Shown here one piece after another: positions 42,629-50,388 of a stretch of DNA of 64,000 nucleotides. The stretch spans positions 62,001 through 126,000 of the forward strand of contig CALJUX010000024.1 in NCBI GenBank assembly GCA_937978655.1, written 5' to 3'. The translations under genes were made by a program, and so were the position numbers. Under the pieces are notes generated by a model that was given only the letters and a program-made list of their open reading frames with translations, was not told the DNA's origin and made no database searches. Positions within the stretch are counted from its first letter, which is position 1, and every line of letters starts with the position of its first letter. The DNA is from an uncultured Chromatiaceae bacterium (lineage in GTDB: Bacteria; Pseudomonadota; Gammaproteobacteria; Enterobacterales; Alteromonadaceae).

Positions 42629-44116
42629 ATGATGCAGTTTAATGTTCCAGCCAGTGCCCGTCTGACTGATTTAGTTTCAGGGCAATCATTAAATCAAAGC
42701 GCTATCGAAGCGGTCGTGCTGGAGTGGCAGCAGTTATTAACCGACTTGTCCGCCCAGCGTTTAGTGTTATGGGCCGATACCAGCCTGGACTGGGTGTTGT
42801 TAGATATCGCTTGCCTCAATAGCGGGCAGTTATTAGTGCCGTTACCGCTGTTTGCCAGCGAGGGCCAGTTAACGCATGTGTTAAGCGCGGTCGGGCCGGA
42901 GTTTTTATTGTCAGACCGGGAAGTCCCGGCAGAATTCGCCCGCCAGCAAGGCCTGACTTTACGTGGCCGCTGCCGCAGTTTTTATCTGTACCAGACCCCG
43001 GCGGCATTGCAGCAACAGGCACTGCCAGTGCCGGCTGGCACGCAAAAAATTACTTTTACCTCAGGGTCAACCGGTCAGCCTAAAGGCGTGTGTCTGTCGG
43101 CGCAAACCCAGCTTGCGACCGCACAAAGCCTGGTCACACGCATTGCGCCCAAACTACAGGCGCAAAGCCAACCGCGGCATTTATGTCTGCTGCCACTGTC
43201 TTTACTGCTGGAAAATATCGCCGGTGTGTATGCGCCATTATTAGCGGGCGGCGAAGTGCTGCTGATGCCGGATGCCGGCCGTGGTTTTGCCGGCAGTAGT
43301 CTGGCCAACCCGCAGCAGTTGCTCGGTCTTATCAGTCAAACCCAGCCCAATAGCCTGATCCTGGTGCCGGAATTGCTGCAACTGTTAGTGCAGGCGGCGT
43401 TAAAAGGTTGGCCAGTGCCGGCAAGTCTGCAGTTTATTGCGGTCGGTGGCGCCAAAGTGGCGGTAGATACCTTACGTCAGGCCGCCGCGCTGCAATTGCC
43501 GGTTTATCAGGGTTATGGTTTAAGTGAATGTGGCTCCGTGGTCGCACTTTGTAGTGTTGATGCCGCGCACGCCACCGATGATGAATTACAAAGCGCCGGT
43601 AAACCACTGGCGCATCTTGAAGTGCGGATTGAGCAAGGCGAAATTCAGGTCAAAACGCCGTTTCTGGGTTACATGGGCCAAAGTGGTGCGCAGCAGAATG
43701 AATGGGTTGCTACCGGCGATTTAGGCCAGTGGACTGAAGGCGGTGATTTACAAATTCTGGGCCGGCGCAACAACTTATTGATTTCAAGTTTTGGCCGCAA
43801 TATTTCGCCGGAATGGGTGGAAAGCGAGCTGACCAAAACCGGTCTGGTGCAACAGGCGGTGCTGTGTGGCGATGCCAAACCTTATTGTGTGGCCGTGTTA
43901 TACGCCGCGCCAACGGTCAGCGATAGCCAGCTCAACGCTTATATCGACCAGCTGAATCTGCAGCTGCCGGATTATGCGCGGGTGACACGTTATCACCGCC
44001 TGACAGCGCCTTTGTCACAAGCAGAAGGCACTTTAACCAGCAATGGCCGGCCACGCCGCGCCGCCATTATGCAAACATATCAACAGCAGATAGCCGCACT
44101 GTATCCGGCTGCCTGA
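42629..44116 (+). CDS. AMP-forming acyl-CoA synthetase / acyl-adenylating ligase
   Basis: 495 residues, ANL superfamily. P-loop TSGSTGQPKG lies at 144-153, with YQGYGLSECGS (A5), ATGDLG (A7), and GRRNNLLISSFGRNISPEWVE (A8 hinge region). The A10 motif usually PxTxxGKxxR is here TSNGRPRR, so the catalytic Lys has been replaced or shifted; adenylation efficiency is uncertain. It would activate a carboxylic acid, probably a fatty acid, to the acyl-AMP or acyl-CoA. AAGGAG lies just upstream of two adjacent ATGs (42629, 42632). Confidence 0.88.
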   Translation: MMQFNVPASARLTDLVSGQSLNQSAIEAVVLEWQQLLTDLSAQRLVLWADTSLDWVLLDIACLNSGQLLVPLPLFASEGQLTHVLSAVGPEFLLSDREVPAEFARQQGLTLRGRCRSFYLYQTPAALQQQALPVPAGTQKITFTSGSTGQPKGVCLSAQTQLATAQSLVTRIAPKLQAQSQPRHLCLLPLSLLLENIAGVYAPLLAGGEVLLMPDAGRGFAGSSLANPQQLLGLISQTQPNSLILVPELLQLLVQAALKGWPVPASLQFIAVGGAKVAVDTLRQAAALQLPVYQGYGLSECGSVVALCSVDAAHATDDELQSAGKPLAHLEVRIEQGEIQVKTPFLGYMGQSGAQQNEWVATGDLGQWTEGGDLQILGRRNNLLISSFGRNISPEWVESELTKTGLVQQAVLCGDAKPYCVAVLYAAPTVSDSQLNAYIDQLNLQLPDYARVTRYHRLTAPLSQAEGTLTSNGRPRRAAIMQTYQQQIAALYPAA

Positions 44117-44164
44117 AACACTGAACCTAATTTTTTGCGGAAAACCGCTGGATCGGAGTGACTT

Positions 44165-44860
44165 ATGAGCTTTTACCAGACTTTATTACAAGCGACCGAA
44201 CAAGACCGTCAATACCTGCTGGGCGCGCCAATCATTGCCCGCTGCTTTCATGGTGACATCAGCCGCGACGATTATGTGGCGTTTCTGACCCAGGCTTATC
44301 ATCACGTCAAACACACAGTGCCATTGCTGATGAGTGTTGGTGCATTATTGCCAGAAGCAAAAGAATGGCTGCGCGAAGCGGTGGCCGAATATATCGAAGA
44401 AGAACTGGGCCATCAGGAGTGGATTTTAAACGACATCAAACGCAGTGGTTATGACAAAGAAATGGCCCGTCGCAGCACGCCGTCTTTTGCTACTGAGATG
44501 ATGGTCGCTTATGCCTATGACACGGTGCGCCGCGTCAATCCGGTGGGCTTTTTTGGCATGGTGCTGGTGCTGGAAGGCACGTCGACAGCGCTGGCTGAAA
44601 ACGCCGCTGAAACCATTGCCAATAAGCTGCAGCTGCCAAAATCGGCGTTCAGCTACCTGACCTCACACGGTGCGCTGGACCAGGACCATATTAAATTCTA
44701 TGAAAATCTGATGGATAAAATCGACGACCCGGCCGATCAGGCGGTCATTATCCATGCGGCTAAGCGTTTCTACCGCTTGTATGGCGATATTTTCCGCACC
44801 CTGACGCCAGAGCATGGCATTGCCAAACTGGCCGTTACTGCGACAGCGGAGGCGGTGTAA
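44165..44860 (+). CDS. Heme-oxygenase-like diiron enzyme (HDO / TenA-like fold)
   Basis: 231 residues, all-helical. Candidate metal ligands are E79 or E80 with H83 (EELGHQ), E137 (LVLEGTS), H168, D172 and H175 (GALDQDH), and H46/H47, the arrangement of heme-oxygenase-like diiron oxidases such as the UndA, BesC and SznF group, rather than TenA thiaminases. Such enzymes use O2 for desaturation, decarboxylation or N-oxygenation. Between an acyl ligase and an SDR, it could oxidise an acyl chain or an amine, but the substrate is not determinable. It overlaps the next start by one base. Confidence 0.82.
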   Translation: MSFYQTLLQATEQDRQYLLGAPIIARCFHGDISRDDYVAFLTQAYHHVKHTVPLLMSVGALLPEAKEWLREAVAEYIEEELGHQEWILNDIKRSGYDKEMARRSTPSFATEMMVAYAYDTVRRVNPVGFFGMVLVLEGTSTALAENAAETIANKLQLPKSAFSYLTSHGALDQDHIKFYENLMDKIDDPADQAVIIHAAKRFYRLYGDIFRTLTPEHGIAKLAVTATAEAV

Positions 44861-45663
44861 TGAATCTCAAGGGCAAAACGGTGTTATTGACCGGCGCCAG
44901 TGGTGGCATCGGTCAGGCGATAGCGCTTGAGCTTGCCGCCGCCGGTGCCCGTTTAGTGCTGGTGGCGCGCAATACCACGCGCCTTACGGCACTGCAGGCC
45001 GAGCTGGTGGCGAAATATCCGGCCGACCATCAGACGTTCAGTGCCGATTTAACCCAGGACGAGGACCGGCAGCATTTGCTGACTTTTGTCCGCGAACTGC
45101 AGGGCATTGATGTGCTGATCAATAACGCCGGCATCAGCCAGTTTGGTCTGGTGGCGCAGCAGGATTACGCGGCGCAGCTTGGCACTAACCTGCTGATGCC
45201 GATGTTATTGACGCAAACCTTGTTACCGGAATTGCAGCGCAAAGCTCAGGCGCTGATTGTCAATGTCGGTTCGGCCTTTGGCAGCATCGGTTATCCGGGC
45301 TTTAGCGGCTACAGCGCCAGCAAATTTGGCCTGCGCGGTTTTACTGAAGCGCTGAAACGCGAACTGGCGGACACTGGCGTGCAAGTGTTGTATTTCGCGC
45401 CGCGCGCCACTGATACAGCGATTAATACTGATGCAGTGGTGGCGATGAATCGTGAACTGGGTAATCACAGCGACAGCCCACAGTTGGTGGCCACTGCAAT
45501 GTTGCAACAAATTCAGCAGGAACAGGCCCGGCGTTTTGTCGGCTGGCCTGAACAATTATTCGTCCGGGTCAATGCGATTTTCCCCGGTATTGTCGACAAA
45601 GCACTGGCTGCCAAGCTGGCCGTGATCCGTCGCTACGCACAACTTTCAAATTCAGAGGCTTAA
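44860..45663 (+). CDS. Short-chain dehydrogenase/reductase
   Basis: 267 residues of classical SDR. TGASGGIGQAIA (cofactor-binding), NNAG (INNAGIS), and catalytic Ser (VNVGSAFG) with YSASK. The N-terminal LVARNTTRL pattern fits NADPH use with an Arg after strand 2. It presumably reduces an aldehyde or ketone produced by the preceding oxygenase. The ATG shares its A with the upstream TAA, so the two are translationally coupled. The C-terminal approximately 60 residues (PEQLFVRVNAIFPGIVDKALAAKL) resemble DltE-like lipid-associated SDRs. Confidence 0.9.
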   Translation: MNLKGKTVLLTGASGGIGQAIALELAAAGARLVLVARNTTRLTALQAELVAKYPADHQTFSADLTQDEDRQHLLTFVRELQGIDVLINNAGISQFGLVAQQDYAAQLGTNLLMPMLLTQTLLPELQRKAQALIVNVGSAFGSIGYPGFSGYSASKFGLRGFTEALKRELADTGVQVLYFAPRATDTAINTDAVVAMNRELGNHSDSPQLVATAMLQQIQQEQARRFVGWPEQLFVRVNAIFPGIVDKALAAKLAVIRRYAQLSNSEA

Positions 45664-45667
45664 TATC

Positions 45668-46315
45668 ATGAAAACACAGATCAAATCTTTATTCGCCGCA
45701 GTGACGTTACTGTTAAGCTCGAGTGTATTGGCCGACGTACTGGCGGATATTAAGCCGCTGCAAGACCGCTGGGCTGAAGTGAACTACAGCTTGCCGGAAG
45801 ATGACCGCGAAAAAGCCTTTGCTGAGTTGCTGGCAACGGCCGACAAAGTGGTCAGCAGTAACCCGGACAAGGCTGAAGCGCTGATTTGGCGCGGTATTAT
45901 CAAGTCGAGTTATGCCAATGCCAAAGGCGGTTTAGGCGCTTTGTCGGTCGCGGAAGGCTCCAAAGCCGATTTAGAGCAGGCGATCACACTGGACCCAACC
46001 GCATTACAAGGTTCGGCGTACACCAGTTTGGGTGTGTTGTATTCGAAAGTGCCGGGCTGGCCTATTGGCTTTGGTGATAGCAAAAAAGCCAAAGAATTGC
46101 TGTTAAAAGCGCTGGAGCAAAACCCGCAAGGGATTGATCCAAACTACTTTTACGCCGATTATTTAGCAGGAAAACGCGACTGGGCCGAAGCTTTGCGTTA
46201 TCTTGAAATTGCTAAAGCGGCCGCGCCACGTCCGGGTCGTGAAAGTGCTGACGCCGGCCGGCAGCAGGAAATTGCTACCTTGCTGGCCAAGGTGCAGAAA
46301 AAGCTGAAAAAATAA
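45668..46315 (+). CDS. Periplasmic TPR-repeat protein
   Basis: 215 residues with a signal peptide (cleavage near VLA-DV). At least three helical TPR-like units can be seen around residues 70-190 (e.g. ADLEQAITLDPTALQGSAYTSLGVLY, AKELLLKALEQNPQGIDPNYFYADYLAGKRDWAEALRYLEIAK). The PGWPIGFGD segment resembles TPR proteins of the TAtT-like group. It is probably a protein-interaction module for the operon products and is 4 bp from the SDR stop. Enzymatic motifs are absent. Confidence 0.78.
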   Translation: MKTQIKSLFAAVTLLLSSSVLADVLADIKPLQDRWAEVNYSLPEDDREKAFAELLATADKVVSSNPDKAEALIWRGIIKSSYANAKGGLGALSVAEGSKADLEQAITLDPTALQGSAYTSLGVLYSKVPGWPIGFGDSKKAKELLLKALEQNPQGIDPNYFYADYLAGKRDWAEALRYLEIAKAAAPRPGRESADAGRQQEIATLLAKVQKKLKK

Positions 46316-46325
46316 TTGTCAGTCA

Positions 46326-46360
46326 CATCTACCCAAAATCATTAAAGATCTGGGTAGATG
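46326..46360. promoter_or_regulatory. 10-bp inverted repeat upstream of the response regulator
   Basis: CATCTACCCA and TGGGTAGATG are exact inverted repeats separated by 15 nt, located 10 nt after the TPR stop and 24 nt before the regulator start. It could be a transcript-processing stem-loop or a partial terminator that lowers expression of the distal genes. No T-run follows. Confidence 0.5.
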
Positions 46361-46383
46361 ACGAGTAGAGATACGGAGAACGG

Positions 46384-47043
46384 ATGCGGGTATTACTGGT
46401 AGAAGACGATCAGGCGCTGGCGCAAGGTGTGCAGCTGGCGCTGAGTTCCCAGGGCTTTGCTGTCAACCATGTCAGCACCGGTGCGGCAGCACTGTCCAGT
46501 ATCCGCAGCGGCGATTGCGACGCTGTGGTGCTGGATTTGGGCCTGCCGGATATGGATGGCCTGGATGTATTAAAACAAACCCGGCATAAATTCCCACGCT
46601 TGCCGGTACTGGTGCTGACCGCACGGGACGGCGTTGATGACCGCATCCGCGGTCTGGATTTAGGCGCCGACGATTATCTGGTCAAACCCTTCGCCTTACC
46701 TGAACTCTTTGCCCGCTTGCGCGTGATTGAACGCCGGCTTGGCACAGCCAGCAGCCATCTCATCAAGGTCGGTAATGTCGTACTCGACAGCACTGCGCAT
46801 CAGGTGCAGGTCGACGGTGAAGTCTTAACTTTGTCGCGGCGTGAATATGTGTTGCTGAAACTATTACTGGAATCGGCCGGCCGCATCAAAACCCGCGAGC
46901 AGATTGAAGCCAGTTTGTACGCCTGGGGCGAAGAAGTCGCCAGCAACGCGCTCGAAGTACACATTTCTAATCTACGCAAAAAACTGCCAAAAGACTTTAT
47001 CAAAACCGTGCGCGGCGTCGGTTACAGCGTGAGTGCGGCATGA
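46384..47043 (+). CDS. OmpR-family response regulator, PmrA/QseB-like
   Basis: 219 residues. Receiver domain with acid pocket (VEDDQ), phospho-acceptor D51 (VVLDLGLPDMDG), Thr (LTARD) and KPF lysine; C-terminal winged helix with SRREYVLLKLLLES and VASNALEVHISNLRKKLP. The closest named relatives by pattern are QseB, PmrA and BasR. It overlaps the kinase gene by 4 bp. Its predicted box, CTTAAGGTTGYTTTAAG, stands at 41830 and 50320. Confidence 0.92.
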   Translation: MRVLLVEDDQALAQGVQLALSSQGFAVNHVSTGAAALSSIRSGDCDAVVLDLGLPDMDGLDVLKQTRHKFPRLPVLVLTARDGVDDRIRGLDLGADDYLVKPFALPELFARLRVIERRLGTASSHLIKVGNVVLDSTAHQVQVDGEVLTLSRREYVLLKLLLESAGRIKTREQIEASLYAWGEEVASNALEVHISNLRKKLPKDFIKTVRGVGYSVSAA

Positions 47044-48365
47044 CCTCCATTCGGCGTTATCTGGTGACATTGTTAATCGCCTTGCTGACGCTGACCAGTT
47101 TTTTAGCCGCGCTGCAAAGTTACCGCTTAAGCAGCGCCCAGGCGCAAAAATTGTTTGATGATGATCTTAAAGCCTTAGCCGCCAGTGTGCTGGCGCCTTA
47201 TCTGCCGGATGACCCGCAATCCAGTGCAACGCTGGCTGAGGCCAATGCCATTCAGTTATGGCAAGGCGGTCAGCTGGTGTATCACAGTGTGCAAACCCCT
47301 GACACTTTATTAAGCGCTGCCGACGGCTACAGCGAGCAAAATTTTGCCGGCAAACGCTGGCAAACCTTTCGCCAGAGCATTGATGATTTAACGGTGATAG
47401 TGGCGCAGCCGCTGCAGGACCGGCTGGCGTTGTCCGATCAGGTGGTGCTGACGTCGATTTATCCGGTCGTGCTGAGCCTGCCACTGCAGGCCTTGCTGAT
47501 TTGGCTGCTGGTCGGCCGTGGTTTAAAACCGCTGCTGGAACTGGCGCGGCAGCTGACGCAGAAAAAGGCCGATGATTTAACGCCGTTGCAGCTGGAGCAA
47601 ACGCCGACTGAGCTGGACCCGGTCTTAAGCGGTACCAATCAGCTGCTGTCGCGGCTTGATGATGCCTTTGCCAGAGAAAAACGTTTTGCCGCCGATGTGG
47701 CACATGAACTGCGCACGCCGCTCGCCGTATTACAGGTTAATTTGCATAATGCCCAGCAGCGCTGGCAGGACGCCGGCCTTGCCGATCCGGATCGGATCAT
47801 GCCGGCTTTGCAAGACGGCGTCAGCCGGATGAGCGCGTTGATTGAACAGATCATGCTGCTGAACCGCACCAATCCGGCGCATTTTTCCGCCAAATTGCAG
47901 CAGCTGGATTTTGCCGCGCTGTGCCGGGAAGTGGTGATAGACTTGTACCCGCAAATTGAACGCAGGCAACAGCAGGTTGCGCTGGAAGGGGATGAGTCGG
48001 TGTGGCTGGATGGTGATGCGTTTGCCTTAAAATTACTGGTGGTGAATCTGCTGGGTAACGCCAGTAAATATACGCCGGAGCAAGGCCAAATTCAGCTGAG
48101 CGTGCAGCGGGATGGCCAAAAGGCCCGGTTGTTGGTCGAGGATTCTGGTCCGGGAATAGCTGCAGAGGAATATTCGCGCGTGTTTGAACGTTTTTATCGG
48201 GTGGGCGGCGACCGGCATCAGTCGGGTCAGCCCGGCAGTGGTCTTGGCCTTGCCATAGTGCAGGACATCGCGCTGTTGCATCAGGGCACGCTGGCGCTTG
48301 GCCGCTCGGCGCTCGGTGGCCTGGCAGTGACATTGGAGTTGCCATTGTGCCATCAAAGCCATTGA
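47040..48365 (+). CDS. Sensor histidine kinase, QseC/PmrB-like
   Basis: 441 residues. TM1 (YLVTLLIALLTLTSFLAAL), a periplasmic sensor loop of about 110 residues, TM2 (LTSIYPVVLSLPLQALLIWLLV), HAMP-like linker, and H-box FAADVAHELRTPLA with H222. The ATPase has N (VNLLGNASKYT), G1 (EDSGPGI), F (FERFYR) and G2 (GSGLGLAI) boxes. The periplasmic loop lacks the obvious ExxE iron motif of PmrB. It overlaps the cupredoxin gene, whose GTG lies within its 3' end. Confidence 0.92.
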   Translation: MTSIRRYLVTLLIALLTLTSFLAALQSYRLSSAQAQKLFDDDLKALAASVLAPYLPDDPQSSATLAEANAIQLWQGGQLVYHSVQTPDTLLSAADGYSEQNFAGKRWQTFRQSIDDLTVIVAQPLQDRLALSDQVVLTSIYPVVLSLPLQALLIWLLVGRGLKPLLELARQLTQKKADDLTPLQLEQTPTELDPVLSGTNQLLSRLDDAFAREKRFAADVAHELRTPLAVLQVNLHNAQQRWQDAGLADPDRIMPALQDGVSRMSALIEQIMLLNRTNPAHFSAKLQQLDFAALCREVVIDLYPQIERRQQQVALEGDESVWLDGDAFALKLLVVNLLGNASKYTPEQGQIQLSVQRDGQKARLLVEDSGPGIAAEEYSRVFERFYRVGGDRHQSGQPGSGLGLAIVQDIALLHQGTLALGRSALGGLAVTLELPLCHQSH

Positions 48366-48778
48366 GAGATCCGCGCAGCCACAAGCCAGTCAACCAGCGC
48401 CGGCGTGCACCGCGCTGGTTGCGTCTGAGTGTGTTACTGAACGGATTCTGGTCGATGGGGCTTAGTGCCGATGACATGCCGGTGTTTCGCCTGACGCTGA
48501 AAGACCATCTGTTCAGCCCCAGTACTTTGCAGGTGCCGGCCGGCAAAAAAGTCAAAATCATTATCCATAATCAGGATCCAAACCCGGAAGAGTTTGAGAG
48601 TTTCTCGATGAACCGGGAAAAAGTCATTTTAGGTAACAGCACCGGTGTGGTGTTTGTCGGGCCGCTGCTGCCTGGCACTTATCCTTTTAGTGGCGAATAC
48701 AATCCCGACAGCGCCAAAGGTCAGTTGATTGCACTGCCAAAAGAGCAATGGCCAGCCGGAGGTGATGATGCTGATTAA
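48347..48778 (+). CDS. Cupredoxin-fold periplasmic protein
   Basis: 143 residues from GTG 48347 (GGAG about 8 nt upstream). An Arg-rich n-region (NQRRRAPRWLRL) and hydrophobic segment give a signal sequence; the rest is a Cupredoxin_1 sandwich (FRLTLKDHLFSPSTLQVPAGKKVKIIIHNQDPNPEEFES...LLPGTYPFSGEYN). The usual C-terminal Cys-x-x-His-x-x-Met copper loop is missing, so it may not bind copper in the classical way. It overlaps the histidine kinase and the next membrane gene, implying a common task in metal handling. Confidence 0.82.
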   Translation: MPSKPLRDPRSHKPVNQRRRAPRWLRLSVLLNGFWSMGLSADDMPVFRLTLKDHLFSPSTLQVPAGKKVKIIIHNQDPNPEEFESFSMNREKVILGNSTGVVFVGPLLPGTYPFSGEYNPDSAKGQLIALPKEQWPAGGDDAD

Positions 48779-49496
48779 TACGGTGGTGTTGCTGCTGCGC
48801 GAATTATTACCAGTGGTGCTGTTATTGAGCCTGCTGCTGGCGGCGAACCCGGCGGCGATGCGCAGTATTCTGCTGCGGGTGTTACTGCTCGGCGCGCCGT
48901 TGCTGATGCTGCAAAGCAGTCAATACAGCTTGCTGGCAGAGCTGCTGGACGGGCAGGGTCTGGAATTCTGGTACGCCTGCTGTTATGGCCTCTGTGCTGT
49001 TTTTATCGCGGCGTTGTTGCTGCAGAAGCAGCAGCATCAGTGGTTAGCTGCCTTGGCTGTGGTCGCGTTGTTATTGGTCAATGGCAGTAATCTGGTGTTG
49101 TATTTGTTTTTATATCCACGCCAGCTCGATGACAGTCAAAGCCTGTGGCTTGGCGTTGCGCTTGGCAGTGGCATCAGCCTGAGTATTGCGGTGCTGATGT
49201 ATCATCTGGTGTTAGAGCTGCGACTGTATTGGCGGCATGTCGCTGCGGTGTTGTTATGTTTCAGTGCGGCGCGGCAAATCAGTGCGGCGGTGTTTATTTT
49301 GCACCAGATGGATTTACTCGGCGGCGCCGTGCCGGTGTGGAGCCAACACCTGTGGATCGATGAAAGTTCGGAACTCGGTTATTTTCTTAATGCGTTGCTG
49401 GGTTACAAGTCCAGCCCCAGCCTGGGCCAGTTCCTGGCCTGGAGCCTGACGCTGATCGTGTTGCTGGTGCTGCGCCGGCGGGAGTTGAAGTCATGA
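48768..49496 (+). CDS. FTR1-like integral membrane protein
   Basis: 242 residues with seven or so hydrophobic segments. The first helix contains LLRELLPVVLLLSLLLA, where RELLP corresponds to the REGLE/REGxE iron-binding motif of FTR1 iron permeases but is degenerate. A second FTR1 motif is not clear. Together with the cupredoxin upstream and an outer-membrane protein downstream it resembles cupredoxin/FTR1 iron-uptake modules. ATG 48768 follows GGAGGT by 4 nt; frames overlap on both sides. Confidence 0.68.
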   Translation: MLINTVVLLLRELLPVVLLLSLLLAANPAAMRSILLRVLLLGAPLLMLQSSQYSLLAELLDGQGLEFWYACCYGLCAVFIAALLLQKQQHQWLAALAVVALLLVNGSNLVLYLFLYPRQLDDSQSLWLGVALGSGISLSIAVLMYHLVLELRLYWRHVAAVLLCFSAARQISAAVFILHQMDLLGGAVPVWSQHLWIDESSELGYFLNALLGYKSSPSLGQFLAWSLTLIVLLVLRRRELKS

Positions 49497-50215
49497 GCAG
49501 AACTACTGTCGTTACATTGCTGGCCTGTGCCTTGTTAATGACCGGTTATTGTGGCACAGCGCTGGCCGATGGCCGCGTCGTCGATAAGGTTTATCACCCT
49601 TATGTGCAGCCGTACGAGCAGGAATTTGAATATCGTTATGTCTATCAGAAGCAAAGTGAGCATCAAAACGACAACGATATGGCGCAGAAACTCGGTTATG
49701 GCCGCGCCATCGCGGACCGGCTGGCGCTGGAGCTATATGTGATGGCTGAGCGCCGCTCGCCAGATGATTATCACATCAGCGGCTACGAACTGGAGATGCG
49801 CTGGATGTTGACCGAACAAGGCCAGTACAGCGCCGACTGGGGCATGTTGTTTGAACTGGAGCGGGTGAATCATCTGGGCAATTTCGAATTTACCAGCGGC
49901 CTTTTGATGGAAAAAGAATTCGGCCCCACCAGCCTGACGTTAAACGCGCTCGCCGTATACGAATGGGGCAACAATATCGAAAACGAGCTGGAAGGCGAAT
50001 TCCGCCTGCAATATCGCTATCGGTATTTGCCGCAGCTGCAACCTGCCTTTGAGTTTTATGCCGGCGAAAATTATAAAGGGGCTGGCCCGAGTTTAATGGG
50101 CGTGCAGAAATTTGAGCAGATGAAAATGCTGAAATGGGAACTGGCAGTGATTTTTGCCATTGACGCTGCAACGGTAAACAATACGCTGCGGTTTGCTTTG
50201 GAGTATGAATTTTAA
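49493..50215 (+). CDS. Predicted outer-membrane beta-barrel protein of the FTR1-like module
   Basis: 240 residues with a signal peptide ending near ALA-DG. The rest alternates hydrophobic and polar residues in amphipathic strands (EFEYRYVYQKQSEHQN, ALELYVMAERRSP, YELEMRWMLTE, FRLQYRYRYLPQLQPAFEFYAGE) and ends in FALEYEF, a C-terminal aromatic as required for barrel insertion. I do not recognise a named family. Overlaps the FTR1-like gene by 4 bp, so it belongs to the same module. Confidence 0.75.
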   Translation: MSRTTVVTLLACALLMTGYCGTALADGRVVDKVYHPYVQPYEQEFEYRYVYQKQSEHQNDNDMAQKLGYGRAIADRLALELYVMAERRSPDDYHISGYELEMRWMLTEQGQYSADWGMLFELERVNHLGNFEFTSGLLMEKEFGPTSLTLNALAVYEWGNNIENELEGEFRLQYRYRYLPQLQPAFEFYAGENYKGAGPSLMGVQKFEQMKMLKWELAVIFAIDAATVNNTLRFALEYEF

Positions 50216-50315
50216 GCGCCCTGCGTCCGGAAGTCGCTCCGGCGCCGCAAACCCTTGCCGTTGGCGCTGAATTTAGGTAAGTTTTGTGACGCTTTTGTTG
50301 CCGCGTGAGGCCTTG

Positions 50316-50336
50316 CAACCTTAAGGTTGTTTTAAG
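50316..50336 (+). promoter_or_regulatory. PmrA-type box upstream of LTA-synthase-like gene
   Basis: CTTAAGGTTGTTTTAAG (50320-50336) differs by one base from the 41830 site. Its first half is embedded in a perfect 14-bp palindrome CAACCTTAAGGTTG (50316-50329). It lies 53 bp before the ATG. PmrA controls lipid A modification sulfatase-fold enzymes (eptA) in enterobacteria, a parallel with the gene here. Confidence 0.68.
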
Positions 50337-50388
50337 ACTCGGCCGCGACAATACCCGATGTAAAACAACAAAAAGTTGCAGGGATTTG

